Part shown: positions 7,649 through 15,564 of the stretch, piece by piece | How positions within the stretch are numbered: position 1 is the first letter of the stretch | Layout: each line of letters starts with the position of its first letter | Source: JAOUEE01 sp051011595 | Lineage (GTDB): Bacteria > Actinomycetota > Acidimicrobiia > Acidimicrobiales > SHLQ01 | Assembly: GCA_051011595.1 (NCBI GenBank) | Contig: JBPCTQ010000158.1 | Location: 1-29,529, forward strand | DNA: 29,529 nucleotides | Direction of reading: 5' to 3' | Program-made: the position numbers and the translations under genes | The notes under the pieces: generated by a model | Databases searched by the model: none | Seen by the model: the letters and a program-made list of their open reading frames with translations, nothing else | Told to the model about the DNA's origin: nothing

Positions 7649-8308
7649 ATGCGTCTGGTCATCGCCCGCTGCACCGTCGACTACGACGGCCGCCTGACAG
7701 CGCACCTTCCCTCCTCGGTGCGCCTCATCATGGTCAAAGCCGACGGTTGTGTGGCGATCCACGCCGACGGTGGGGCGTACAAACCACTGAACTGGATGAA
7801 TGCGCCGAATCGTCTCACCGAACATGACGACCACTGGACGGTCACCAACCCCAAGGGCGAAACCTTGACCATTCGGATGGAAGAGGTGTTGTCGGACGCC
7901 GACCACGAGATGGGGATCGACCCCGGGCTCCAGAAGGACGGCGTCGAAGCCCACCTCCAGGAGCTGCTGGCCGCCAACCCCACAGTCCTCGCCGACGGCC
8001 TCCGTCTGGTGAGGCGCGAGTACCCCACCGACATCGGACCCGTCGATCTGCTCTGTCGCGACGACGACGGCAACGCCTACGCCGTAGAGATCAAACGGCG
8101 GGGCGAGATCGACGGCGTCGAACAGCTCACCCGTTACCTCGACTTCTTGAACCGCGACCCCTCCCTCCGCCCCGTCCGTGGGGTGTTCGCCGCCCAGGAA
8201 ATCAAACCCCAGGCCAAGGTGCTGGCCACTGACCGCGACATCGACTGGGTGGTCGTCGACTACAACGAGCTGCGGGGCATCGAATCCGACGAGCTGCGGC
8301 TGTTCTGA
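7649..8308 (+). CDS. nucS: Mismatch-specific endonuclease NucS (EndoMS)
   Basis: Actinobacterial and archaeal endonuclease that cuts both strands at G-T, G-G and T-T mismatches, replacing MutS/MutL in lineages without them. The 219-aa protein matches throughout: N-terminal dimerisation/DNA-binding half beginning MRLVIARCTVDYDGRLTAHL, then the RecB-like nuclease core with Asp133 in GPVDLLCR and Glu147-x-Lys149 in AVEIKRRGEIDGVEQL. The C-terminal DELRLF (214-219) matches the sliding-clamp-binding tail of this family. The ATG at 7649 gives the conserved N-terminus. The gene is coupled to the VanW-family gene by a TGATG overlap, which is a transcriptional link without an obvious functional one. 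Its presence argues for an actinobacterial host lacking classical mismatch repair. Confidence 0.95.
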   Translation: MRLVIARCTVDYDGRLTAHLPSSVRLIMVKADGCVAIHADGGAYKPLNWMNAPNRLTEHDDHWTVTNPKGETLTIRMEEVLSDADHEMGIDPGLQKDGVEAHLQELLAANPTVLADGLRLVRREYPTDIGPVDLLCRDDDGNAYAVEIKRRGEIDGVEQLTRYLDFLNRDPSLRPVRGVFAAQEIKPQAKVLATDRDIDWVVVDYNELRGIESDELRLF

Positions 8309-10161
8309 TGCGTCGCCCCTCACGATCGCTCGTCCTCATCGGTGTCGGCACGGCCGTTCTCGCCGTCGTCCTGGTGTGGTGGTTGGTCGACACCCTGGGC
8401 ACCAACGCCGATGTGGGCCGCGGGGTCGAGGTCGCCGGCGTCGACGTGTCGGGCATGACCGAGGCCGAGTTGCGGGCCGCCCTCGCCGACGCCTCACCCC
8501 AGTACGGATCCACCACGGTTCGGCTCCTGGGTACCGACGAGACCGTCCTGGTCGAGACCGATGCCGACGCTCTGGGTATCGGCCTCGACGTCGAGGCCAC
8601 CGTCACGGCCACGCTCGACCACGATGTGCCCACCACCCCCTGGGGTTGGGCCGGGTCCTTCTTCTCCGACACCACCGTGCCGGTCGTGCTCACCATCGAC
8701 GAGTCCAAGGCGCGGGCCGGCGTCGAGGAGCTCGATCTCGAGGTCCTCGACCCGATCGAGCCCGAGTTCGCGATCGAGAACGATCTCATCGTCCTCAACG
8801 CCGGCCAGTCGGGTACGCGGCTCGACGTCGACACCACCGTGGCGGCCCTGGGCGAGGCCGCCGGCGACGACCCCATCGAGGTGGTCGTTCCATCCCAGGT
8901 GGTATCGCCGTCGATCAGCAACGACCAGGCCCAGGCCCTGGCCGACCAGGCCAACGCCGCCACCGCCGACGGCATCGTGGTGCGGGTCGGCGATGTCGAA
9001 CGAACACTCGAACCAGCGGCCGTGCGCCCGTGGTTGCTGCTCGAGTCGGGGGAAGAGTCCGACGCCGACATCCGCCTGGGCATCGACGACGAGCTTGCCG
9101 GCGCAGGACTTCGTTTCGCAATGGGCCCGGCCGAGGGCAGCGGCGATCAAGCCGTGTTCCGCATCGTCTTCGGCGAGGTGGTCATCGAAGACCCCGACCC
9201 GGTGCTGGTGTGCTGCGACGAGGCCGCCCCCACCGAGCTCCTGGCCGCGCTGGTGGCGGGCCAGGCCAACGTCACCCTCGAGCCCGTCGAAGAACCAACC
9301 GAACGCGATGGCGAGTGGGCCGAGTCATTGGGCATCGAAGAGGTGGTGGGCGAGTTCACCACCCGATACACCGCGGGTCAGTCGCGTGTCACCAACATCA
9401 AACGCATCGCCGAGCTCACCCAAGGTGTGGTGATCGAACCGGGGGCCACGTTCTCGGTCAACGATTTCATCGGACGTCGAACCGTCGAGAAGGGGTTCGT
9501 CCCCGCCGGCGTGATCTACAACGGCATCTACAACGAGGACGTCGGCGGCGGGATCTCCCAGTACGCCACCACGGTGTTCAACGCCGCGTTCTTCGCCGGT
9601 CTCGACTTCGGGGAATACCAGAGCCACTCCTTGCCCATCAGCCGGTACCCCTACGGCCGCGAAGCCACCCTGTCGTTCCCGAACCCCGACCTCGAGATCG
9701 TCAACAACACGCCCTACGGCGTGCTGCTCTGGCCCACCACCACCGATACCAGCATCACGGTGCAGCTGTGGTCCACACCGTTCGCCCCCGGGGTACAGAG
9801 CGGTCAATCCGAGCGCATTCAGGGGGTGGCCTGCACCCGCGTCACCACCGAACGTACTCGCACGTTCGTCGACGACGGCCGCAACGAGGTCGACACCGTG
9901 TTCGCGGTGTACCGGCCTCGCGAAGGGTACGACTGCAACAACGACCCCACCGACCCCGACTTCGCCACCACCACCGCTCCACCGCCCCCACCACCCACGG
10001 CTCCCCCACCGCCCCCACCAACAACCCAGCCACCGCCACCTCCGCCACCTCCACCCACCACCACCGACTCGCCGCCACCCACCACCGAACCACCTCCACC
10101 CACCACCGAACCGCCACCGCCCACCACCGAACCGCCGGCGCCCACCACCACTGGCGGTTGA
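8308..10161 (+). CDS. VanW-family membrane-anchored cell-wall protein with proline-rich tail
   Basis: The start ATG shares one base with the nucS stop (TGATG), indicating translational coupling. The 617-aa protein has a short basic N-terminus and one transmembrane helix (about residues 8-27), then a long acidic extracytoplasmic region with two repeats resembling the peptidoglycan-binding domain that precedes VanW (VAGVDVSGMTEAELRAAL and similar). The VanW domain covers about 345-480, with TRYTAGQSRVTNIKRIAE, PGATFSVNDFIGRR and GGGISQYATTVFNAAFFAGL. The last 65 residues are nearly all Pro and Thr with PPTTEPP repeats, likely a spacer in the cell wall. VanW was named from vancomycin clusters, but its biochemical role is unknown; no van genes occur here. 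Confidence 0.88.
   Translation: MRRPSRSLVLIGVGTAVLAVVLVWWLVDTLGTNADVGRGVEVAGVDVSGMTEAELRAALADASPQYGSTTVRLLGTDETVLVETDADALGIGLDVEATVTATLDHDVPTTPWGWAGSFFSDTTVPVVLTIDESKARAGVEELDLEVLDPIEPEFAIENDLIVLNAGQSGTRLDVDTTVAALGEAAGDDPIEVVVPSQVVSPSISNDQAQALADQANAATADGIVVRVGDVERTLEPAAVRPWLLLESGEESDADIRLGIDDELAGAGLRFAMGPAEGSGDQAVFRIVFGEVVIEDPDPVLVCCDEAAPTELLAALVAGQANVTLEPVEEPTERDGEWAESLGIEEVVGEFTTRYTAGQSRVTNIKRIAELTQGVVIEPGATFSVNDFIGRRTVEKGFVPAGVIYNGIYNEDVGGGISQYATTVFNAAFFAGLDFGEYQSHSLPISRYPYGREATLSFPNPDLEIVNNTPYGVLLWPTTTDTSITVQLWSTPFAPGVQSGQSERIQGVACTRVTTERTRTFVDDGRNEVDTVFAVYRPREGYDCNNDPTDPDFATTTAPPPPPPTAPPPPPPTTQPPPPPPPPPTTTDSPPPTTEPPPPTTEPPPPTTEPPAPTTTGG
10081..10143 (+). repeat. 21-bp coding tandem repeat (three units) in VanW-like gene
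   Basis: Units at 10081-10101, 10102-10122 and 10123-10143 each begin ACCACCGAACC and encode the heptad TTEPPPP or a variant. Pro/Thr-rich coding repeats also fill 9961-10080. Such repeats often vary in number between strains. Confidence 0.8.
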
Positions 10162-10337
10162 GGCACGGCACCGTCTGCGGTCGCTTCGCCGTTCGGGTCG
10201 ACAGCCGACGGGCCGGCAGCGCAACCATCTCGGTCACGGGAGCCGGTTCACCAGCGGTCAGGCCGGCGAAGGTACTGCGGATAGACGCCGATGGCCGGGC
10301 CGGGAGATGATGACGATTCGGACCAAGGAGCGCCGCC

Positions 10338-11726
10338 ATGGCTGATGCCAGCGAGATTCAATTCGAGAACCGGATGTCCGATGCCGACAGCCTCATGTGG
10401 GTCATCGAACGCGACCCGATGCTGCGCAGCACCATCACCCTGGTCACCATGCTCGAGCACTCACCCGATCGTGCTCAGCTGCAGTGGAAGGTGGATCGAG
10501 CCTCCAGGCGGATCCCCCGCCTTCGCCAGCGGGTGGTGGCCAACCCCATGTCGATCGCCCCGCCCCGTTGGGAGGTCGACCCCAACTTCAATCTCAGCTA
10601 CCACCTCCGATACATCAGCGCCAACAACGAAGGCGGCCTCCGCGAGGTGCTCGACTTCGCGCAGCCCGTCGCCATGCAGGGGTTCGACCGGGCTCGTCCG
10701 CTGTGGGAGTTCACGCTCATCGACGGTCTGGCCGACGGCGCCGCCGCCATGGTCATGAAGATCCACCACGCCATCACCGATGGGGTGGGCGGAATCGAGA
10801 TGATGCTCGAGACGTTCTCACTCGACGACACCATCGAGGAACAGGGCGAGCTGCCGCCCGAGCCGTACGTGTACGTGCTCAATCAGGCCGAACGGGTACG
10901 CGACGCCATTGCCCACGAGACCCGGCGGGGGCTCGGCATCGCCAAGCGCACGCTTCAGAACCTCCAGGCCCCCGAGCTCGATCCCCAGGAGGCCGCCCGC
11001 CGGGCCGGTGAAACGGCGGCGTCGGCCACCCGGCTCCTGCGTCCGGCGGTCAGGCCGGTGAGTGAGCTGATGGACGATCGTTCGCTGAGTGTGCACTTCG
11101 AGACGATGTCGATCCCGTTGGCCGACCTCAAGAAGGCCGCGGCCGGCGCCGGGGCCAAGATGAACGCCGCCTTCCTCGGCGGCATCGTCCGCGGCCTGTG
11201 CGCCTACCACGATCACCACGGCAAACCCACCGACCACCTGCGCATGGGTATCCCGCTCAACAACCGCTCCGACGACACCGCTGAGGTGGCCGGCAACCAG
11301 TTCACCCCGGCCCGGAGCGAGGTGCCGATCCGAGTGGCCGACGCTCGCGAACACATGGCCCGCCTCGACAAGCTGGTGCGCAGCCTGCGTGACGAGCCAG
11401 CCAACTCGTTGGTCGAACCGATGGCCGGCGTTCTGCGCCGGTTACCGTCGGCGATGGTCAGCAACCTGTTCCACACCATGATGCGGGGGGTCGACTTCAA
11501 CGCCAGCAACGTTCCCGGGGTTCCTGTCCCGCTGTTCCTAGAAGGAGCGCCGGTGCAGGCTCAGTACGCACTGGGGCCCCTCAGCGGATCGGGAATCAAC
11601 TTCACCCTCTTGAGCTACGTCGACACGGTGAACATCGGGATCAACATCGACCCGGCCGCCGTTCCCGATCACCAGGTGTTGATGGACTGTCTCCGGGCCG
11701 CCTACGACGAGATCCTCGCCGTCTGA
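10338..11726 (+). CDS. Wax ester synthase / diacylglycerol acyltransferase (WS/DGAT), copy 1
   Basis: Membrane-associated acyltransferase that joins acyl-CoA to diacylglycerol or a long-chain alcohol, making triacylglycerol or wax ester storage lipid. The 462-aa protein is of normal length. It has the active-site HHAITDG (143-149), the preceding RPLWEF block (120-125) and the C-terminal NNRSDD...GNQF and LEGAPVQAQYALGPLSGSG regions typical of the family. AAGGAG (10325-10330) lies 7 bases before ATG 10338. The preceding gap (10162-10337) holds this ribosome site and nothing else I can identify. The geranylgeranyl-reductase-type gene follows after 18 bases in the same direction. Substrate preference (alcohol versus diacylglycerol) cannot be told from sequence. 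Confidence 0.93.
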   Translation: MADASEIQFENRMSDADSLMWVIERDPMLRSTITLVTMLEHSPDRAQLQWKVDRASRRIPRLRQRVVANPMSIAPPRWEVDPNFNLSYHLRYISANNEGGLREVLDFAQPVAMQGFDRARPLWEFTLIDGLADGAAAMVMKIHHAITDGVGGIEMMLETFSLDDTIEEQGELPPEPYVYVLNQAERVRDAIAHETRRGLGIAKRTLQNLQAPELDPQEAARRAGETAASATRLLRPAVRPVSELMDDRSLSVHFETMSIPLADLKKAAAGAGAKMNAAFLGGIVRGLCAYHDHHGKPTDHLRMGIPLNNRSDDTAEVAGNQFTPARSEVPIRVADAREHMARLDKLVRSLRDEPANSLVEPMAGVLRRLPSAMVSNLFHTMMRGVDFNASNVPGVPVPLFLEGAPVQAQYALGPLSGSGINFTLLSYVDTVNIGINIDPAAVPDHQVLMDCLRAAYDEILAV

Positions 11727-11744
11727 GCCCGTCGGGCGGTCCCC

Positions 11745-12962
11745 GTGGTGCACGTCATCGATGCCGTCGTGGTGGGGGCCGGCCCGGCTGGTCTGGCTGC
11801 GGCCATCACCCTGGCCGACGCAAACCGATCGGTAGTGGTCATCGACAAGGCGGGTTTCCCGCGCGACAAGGTCTGCGGTGACGGCCTCACGGCTCTGGCG
11901 TTGCGCTACTACGAACAACTGCATCTCGATCCCGGCACCGTGGCTTCGTGGACGCCGGTCGACACCTGCCATGTACGGTCTCCATCTGGTCGTGAAGTGG
12001 CGTTCCCGCTTCCCGATGGCGTCGGCCACCACGCCGTCATCGCTCGACGCCGAGATCTCGACGCCGCCTTCGTCACCACGGCCCGGAGCCGGGGAATCGA
12101 GGTTCGAGAGCATGCCGCCTGCCTCGGGGTCGAGGAAGGCCGCGACCACATGGCCATCGACACCCCGACCGGCACCCTCCACAGTCGGTACCTGATCGCG
12201 GCCGATGGGATGTGGTCACCGACCCGCCGTTTCCTCGGCGGCGAACCCGACCGCAATCTCGGTGAGTGGCACGCCGTTCGGCAGTACTTCGAGCAGGTGA
12301 GTGGACCGGCTGCCGAGGAGCTGTGGGTGTGGTTCGACGCCGACCTGCTGCCGGGGTACGCCTGGTCGTTCCCCGTCGGTGACGGTCGGGCCAATGTCGG
12401 GTTCGGTGTCCTGCGCGATGGCAGCCGGAAAGGGACCGACCTGCGCGAACTGTGGGACGGGCTGGTCGAGCGACCACACATCCGTGCCGCACTCGGGCCG
12501 ACCGCCTCACCCGAGGGTGCACACCGGGCCTGGCCCATTCCCGCCCGGGTCACCGACGTCGACCTGACGGTGGGTTCGACATTGTTCGTCGGAGATGCTG
12601 CCGCCGCCACCGACCCCATGACCGGTGAGGGCATTGGGCAGGCCCTGCTCACCGGAGTGGAAGCGGGCCGCGCCATCAGCGATGGGGGCACCGCCAGCGA
12701 GGTGACCGACCGGTATCGCGAAGCCGTGCGCCGACACCTGTTCGCCGACCACCACATGGCCGTGGGCCTGGGCCATCTGCTCAGCCGACCGGTCACCGCT
12801 CGGGCCGCCGTGCGCATCGCCGGCACCAGTGACTGGACCCGCCGCAATTTCGCTAGGTGGTTGTTCGAGGACTATCCCCGGGCCGCGGTCGTGACTCCCC
12901 GCCGCTGGCACCGAGGTTTGTTCACCGGCCCGGGTGCGTACGGGGCCGACGGGTCGACGTGA
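11745..12962 (+). CDS. Geranylgeranyl reductase family flavoprotein
   Basis: FAD-dependent oxidoreductase predicted to reduce double bonds of isoprenoid chains (lipid- or quinone-linked) or act in a related hydroxylation. The N-terminal Rossmann motif is GAGPAG (11-16) with the ribose-binding acid at Asp35; RDKVCGDG (40-47) is the hallmark of the geranylgeranyl reductase group. The second FAD block is FVGDAAAATDPMTGEGIGQAL (about 281-300). The 405-aa length fits. The start is GTG 11745, giving an N-terminus that enters the Rossmann fold at once; no strong ribosome site is seen. It follows the WS/DGAT by 18 bases and probably shares its transcript. The neighbouring UbiB-type kinase and this enzyme may both act on prenyl lipids, which is only suggestive. 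Confidence 0.88.
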   Translation: MVHVIDAVVVGAGPAGLAAAITLADANRSVVVIDKAGFPRDKVCGDGLTALALRYYEQLHLDPGTVASWTPVDTCHVRSPSGREVAFPLPDGVGHHAVIARRRDLDAAFVTTARSRGIEVREHAACLGVEEGRDHMAIDTPTGTLHSRYLIAADGMWSPTRRFLGGEPDRNLGEWHAVRQYFEQVSGPAAEELWVWFDADLLPGYAWSFPVGDGRANVGFGVLRDGSRKGTDLRELWDGLVERPHIRAALGPTASPEGAHRAWPIPARVTDVDLTVGSTLFVGDAAAATDPMTGEGIGQALLTGVEAGRAISDGGTASEVTDRYREAVRRHLFADHHMAVGLGHLLSRPVTARAAVRIAGTSDWTRRNFARWLFEDYPRAAVVTPRRWHRGLFTGPGAYGADGST

Positions 12963-12965
12963 GGC

Positions 12966-13190
12966 TCAGCCCACCGGAGCGCGGGTGTCCCACTCCTGTT
13001 TGGACCACAGCACCGACCGGTCGAGAGTGCCGAGTTCGACCCCATTGGCGAAACGCACCCGGTACCGAATCCAGGTCAGGCCCACCGACACCAACACCTT
13101 GCCGGGTGTTCCCTCTGGAACCCCGGGCAGGTCTTCGGCGGCGTACACCTTGGTGCCACGTTTGAGATGAGCATCGTCGGAGGAGGCCAT
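12966..13190 (-). CDS. Small conserved-looking protein, 74 aa, function unknown
   Basis: I do not recognise a named family. The protein is soluble and charged, begins MASSDDAHLKRGTKVYAAED and has a compact pattern of Gly-Thr turns and aromatic beta-strands (VGLTWIRYRVRFANGVELG) that resembles a small SH3-like barrel. The start at 13190 is chosen because TACAGT lies exactly six bases upstream with no Shine-Dalgarno, matching the leaderless pattern elsewhere in the window. An alternative ATG at 13229 would add MFCRRCGGSYSDS, a CxxC-bearing extension. The gene converges on the geranylgeranyl-reductase gene with a 3-base gap and diverges from the PAP2 gene. Confidence 0.6.
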   Translation of the reverse strand: MASSDDAHLKRGTKVYAAEDLPGVPEGTPGKVLVSVGLTWIRYRVRFANGVELGTLDRSVLWSKQEWDTRAPVG

Positions 13191-13196
13191 CGAGTC

Positions 13197-13202
13197 ACTG
13201 TA
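13197..13202 (-). promoter_or_regulatory. Candidate -10 of the 74-aa gene (leaderless)
   Basis: TACAGT on the minus strand, six bases before the ATG at 13190. Confidence 0.4.
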
Positions 13203-13317
13203 GGACCCGCCGCATCGCCGACAGAACATGGGCGGCCGAACCTCGGTTCCGGTCCCGATCGTCCGATGGGTCGAGGTGGGGCTTCGACGCGATCGCGATC
13301 GAGCCCCCTGCGTTCCA

Positions 13318-13323
13318 TATGAT
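13318..13323 (+). promoter_or_regulatory. Strong -10 hexamer of PAP2 gene (leaderless)
   Basis: TATGAT matches the TATAAT consensus at five of six bases and ends 7 bases before GTG 13331. Two ATG codons (13319 and 13322) overlap the hexamer itself and are therefore unlikely to be in the message. Confidence 0.55.
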
Positions 13324-13330
13324 GCCCGCC

Positions 13331-13882
13331 GTGCCCGAAACCGACCGCCACCCCGTGATCGAGCTCGTCGATCAATTCGATGAGTGGGTCGACCAGCGTT
13401 CCGCGCTGCTTCGGGATCACCCAGTCGCCAATCGGCTGTTCTATTCGGCATCGGAGCTGGGCGACTGGAGCCTCATCTGGCACATACTCGGCACCGCTCG
13501 CGGTCTGGGTCCGGCCGGCTTCGAGAGCGCGGCCCGGCAGGGCCTGGCCCTCGGCGCCGAGTCAGCCCTCGTGAACGGCCCGGTCAAAGCCCTGTTCCGC
13601 CGGCGCCGACCCCTTCCTGCCGGTGAGCGCCCCCACAAGCTCCGGGCCCCCCGAACCAGCAGCTTCCCGTCGGGCCACGCCAGCTCGGCGTTCATGGCGG
13701 CGGGGTTGCTCAGCGAGAACAGCTCGCTGGCCCCCGCGTACTACGCCCTGGCTGCGCTGGTTGCGGCCAGTCGCGTCCATGTCTCGATCCACCACGCCAG
13801 CGACGTGGTGGCCGGCGCGGCCCTGGGTGTGGTGCTGGCCAAGGGTGTACGCCGGGTGTGGCCTCTGGGGCGGTGGCCGTGA
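13331..13882 (+). CDS. PAP2-family phosphatase (phosphatidate phosphatase-like)
   Basis: Membrane phosphatase of the PAP2/haloperoxidase superfamily, with all three signature motifs: K-X6-RP (Lys86 to Arg93-Pro94), PSGH (113-116) and SR-X5-H-X3-D (Ser137 to Asp148). Hydrophobic helices lie between and after them. It is short (183 aa), so it has few transmembrane spans. I chose GTG 13331 because TATGAT sits 7 bases upstream; the frame also permits ATG 13319 or 13322, adding up to four residues. The stop overlaps the GTG of the second WS/DGAT (GTGA), so the two are translationally coupled. This context favours phosphatidate to diacylglycerol conversion feeding triacylglycerol synthesis, though undecaprenyl pyrophosphate or another lipid phosphate is possible. 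Confidence 0.87.
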   Translation: MPETDRHPVIELVDQFDEWVDQRSALLRDHPVANRLFYSASELGDWSLIWHILGTARGLGPAGFESAARQGLALGAESALVNGPVKALFRRRRPLPAGERPHKLRAPRTSSFPSGHASSAFMAAGLLSENSSLAPAYYALAALVAASRVHVSIHHASDVVAGAALGVVLAKGVRRVWPLGRWP

Positions 13883-15195
13883 ACACCAGCCTGCGCCGAG
13901 ACCCCCTGGCGCCCACCGAGCAGTTGATGTTGTCGATCGAACGCGACCCTCGCTTCCGATCCACGTTCGCCAACCTCACGATGCTCGACGATCGACCCGA
14001 CCTGGATCGCCTCCGAATGCGGATGGCCGAAACGGCCGACGGTTTCGTCCGGCTGCGACAACGCATCGAAGACGATCACTGGGTCGAGAACGCCGACTTC
14101 GACGTCGACGACCATGTGTTCGTGCGGCCCCTCGGCCGCAAGTGGACTCCGGCCGCCGTCCGCCGCAAGGCGCTGCAATTCCTGCACGAGCCCTTCCCTG
14201 AGGGCCGGCCCCCCTGGGCGTTCGTGATCTTCATCGGCGACGACACCGACCAGGCCGCCATGGTGTGGAAACTGCATCACGCCATCACCGACGGCGAGGG
14301 CGGCATCAAGATGTCAGCCTCACTCCTCGATGCCAGCCCCGATGCCACGACACCACTCATCTCGGTCGACCAACTGCGCTACGACCACGACCGCGAGGAC
14401 GGATCCGACGAATCGTCGGACTCGTCATTGAACCCGTTCCGACTGGCCGGGCGGGTCGTGGGCACCGCCCGCGACACCGCCGGTGCGGCTCGCTGGATGG
14501 CCAGCCAAGCCGTGTTGGCGCGGGGGCGGGCGCCGCTGTGGAGCGAGCGGTCGCTCGATCGGGCATTCGAGACGTTGCGCCGCCCGCTGAGTCGCACCAA
14601 ACAGGCGGCCGGCAACCTGGGCGTGTCGCTCAACGACGTGCTGGTCACCGCCGCCACTCGAGGGGCCACCGCCGTGCACATCGACGCCGGGGTGAAGCCG
14701 ACCCGCTACCGAATGGCCATGCCGGTGAGCACTCGTACCGACGGTTCGGCGGGGGGCAACTCGTTCAGCCCCACCGTGGTGGAGCTGCCCGCCGGTGTCG
14801 ACCACCCCGCCGACTTCCACGTGGTGGAGATCAGCAAGGCTCTCCAGGTGGTGAAGTCGTCGCCGGCACTGGGGCTGCTCGATCAGATGGCCGGCCTGGC
14901 CAATCGATTGCCCAAGGTGGCGGTGGGTGAGGTGCTGGGCCGTCAGGTCTCCACTCTCGACTTCGCCACCTCCAACGTGCGGGCGGCTCCCTTCGACCTC
15001 TACGTGGCCGGTGCCCGCGTCGAAGCCAACTACCCGATCGGGCCCTTGATGGGCGCATCGTGGAACCTGACTCTGATGAGCTACTGCGATTCGCTCGACA
15101 TGGGTCTGCATGTGGACCGGGGCGCGGTGCACGACTCGCGCGCGCTCATGCGAGCAATCGCCCACGCCTTCGACGAGCTGTTGGCCTTCGCCTGA
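13879..15195 (+). CDS. Wax ester synthase / diacylglycerol acyltransferase (WS/DGAT), copy 2
   Basis: Second acyltransferase of the window, clearly paralogous to the gene at 10338 but diverged along its length. HHAITDGEGG (133-142) holds the catalytic histidines; the PPWAFVIF block (121-128) precedes it and NSFSP and LYVAGARVEANYPIGPLMG lie in the C-terminal half. The start is GTG 13879, overlapping the PAP2 stop as GTGA; open frame continues 21 bases further upstream inside PAP2. The resulting 438 aa is slightly short but complete. Translational coupling to a PAP2 phosphatase suggests that this copy uses diacylglycerol, whereas copy 1 could differ in substrate. It ends 16 bases from the convergent 62-aa gene. 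Confidence 0.93.
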   Translation: MNTSLRRDPLAPTEQLMLSIERDPRFRSTFANLTMLDDRPDLDRLRMRMAETADGFVRLRQRIEDDHWVENADFDVDDHVFVRPLGRKWTPAAVRRKALQFLHEPFPEGRPPWAFVIFIGDDTDQAAMVWKLHHAITDGEGGIKMSASLLDASPDATTPLISVDQLRYDHDREDGSDESSDSSLNPFRLAGRVVGTARDTAGAARWMASQAVLARGRAPLWSERSLDRAFETLRRPLSRTKQAAGNLGVSLNDVLVTAATRGATAVHIDAGVKPTRYRMAMPVSTRTDGSAGGNSFSPTVVELPAGVDHPADFHVVEISKALQVVKSSPALGLLDQMAGLANRLPKVAVGEVLGRQVSTLDFATSNVRAAPFDLYVAGARVEANYPIGPLMGASWNLTLMSYCDSLDMGLHVDRGAVHDSRALMRAIAHAFDELLAFA

Positions 15196-15211
15196 GGCGA
15201 GGCCGCCCGCC

Positions 15212-15400
15212 TCAGTTGGTGACGGCGATGGGGGCTTCGCCGATCTCCACGCTGGGAGCGGCGAGCAGGGAACGGACGTCCAACAAGAGGTCGGCCATCT
15301 CGTCGGTGCTCACCAGACGGCGGTGCTGGAGGTCGCCCAGTCCGCGATCGATCAACTCGAGAGCCTGAGCCAGTTGCTGGCGGTCGAGTGTCTCGGTCAT
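15212..15400 (-). CDS. Small helical protein, 62 aa, function unknown
   Basis: No family recognised. The predicted protein begins MTETLDRQQLAQALELIDRG and is largely amphipathic helix (Gln, Leu, Asp and Glu rich) with a short hydrophobic C-terminus ending in AVTN; no membrane segment or cysteine. The ATG at 15400 is supported by a GAGGGG stretch about 8 bases upstream on the minus strand. The longer open frame to 15460 begins in the divergent control region and is not favoured. It converges on the second WS/DGAT and diverges from the SDR gene, sharing with it a region that contains an operator-like palindrome, so the two may be co-regulated. Confidence 0.6.
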   Translation of the reverse strand: MTETLDRQQLAQALELIDRGLGDLQHRRLVSTDEMADLLLDVRSLLAAPSVEIGEAPIAVTN

Positions 15401-15420
15401 GCAGGTCACCCCTCGTGATC

Positions 15421-15447
15421 TCGGAACCGACCGATTGGTCGTTCCGA
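15421..15447. promoter_or_regulatory. Operator-like inverted repeat (TetR type) between 62-aa gene and SDR
   Basis: TCGGAACCGACC, spacer GATT, then GGTCGTTCCGA: arms of 11-12 bases complementary except for one extra C. The core CGACC-N4-GGTCG resembles many TetR-family operators. It lies 21 bases from the 62-aa gene's start and about 105 bases upstream of the SDR -10. No regulator gene is adjacent. Confidence 0.5.
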
Positions 15448-15552
15448 CACCATACGCCATTGGACGGGGGTACCACCGCCGCCAAACAGATTCATTGTCG
15501 ACATTTGATCCATCGGGACCACCCTTCGGGCCACCACGTGGGCCACTCGCTC

Positions 15553-15558
15553 TACGAT
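15553..15558 (+). promoter_or_regulatory. Candidate -10 of SDR gene (leaderless)
   Basis: TACGAT followed by six bases (CGCCCC) and the ATG at 15565. There is no ribosome site, so a leaderless message is the simplest reading. Confidence 0.45.
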
Positions 15559-15564
15559 CGCCCC

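Noticed and set aside
7423..7827. Plus-strand open frame of 134 codons across the ubiB-nucS gap
   Set aside because: It runs through the hairpin and the G-rich tract, giving Gly/Arg low-complexity protein, and overlaps nucS in another frame.
9961..10150. CRISPR-like or other repeat array
   Set aside because: The short repeats are in frame, encode Pro/Thr heptads and have no spacers; they are coding low complexity.
8308..10161. Vancomycin-resistance cluster suggested by VanW
   Set aside because: VanW domains are common in actinobacterial wall proteins; no vanH, vanA, vanX, vanR or vanS gene is present.
8178..10310. 710-codon open frame overlapping the VanW-like gene
   Set aside because: The product is mostly Arg, Gly and His, a typical shadow frame in GC-rich DNA, while the overlapping frame has a clear VanW domain and signal anchor.
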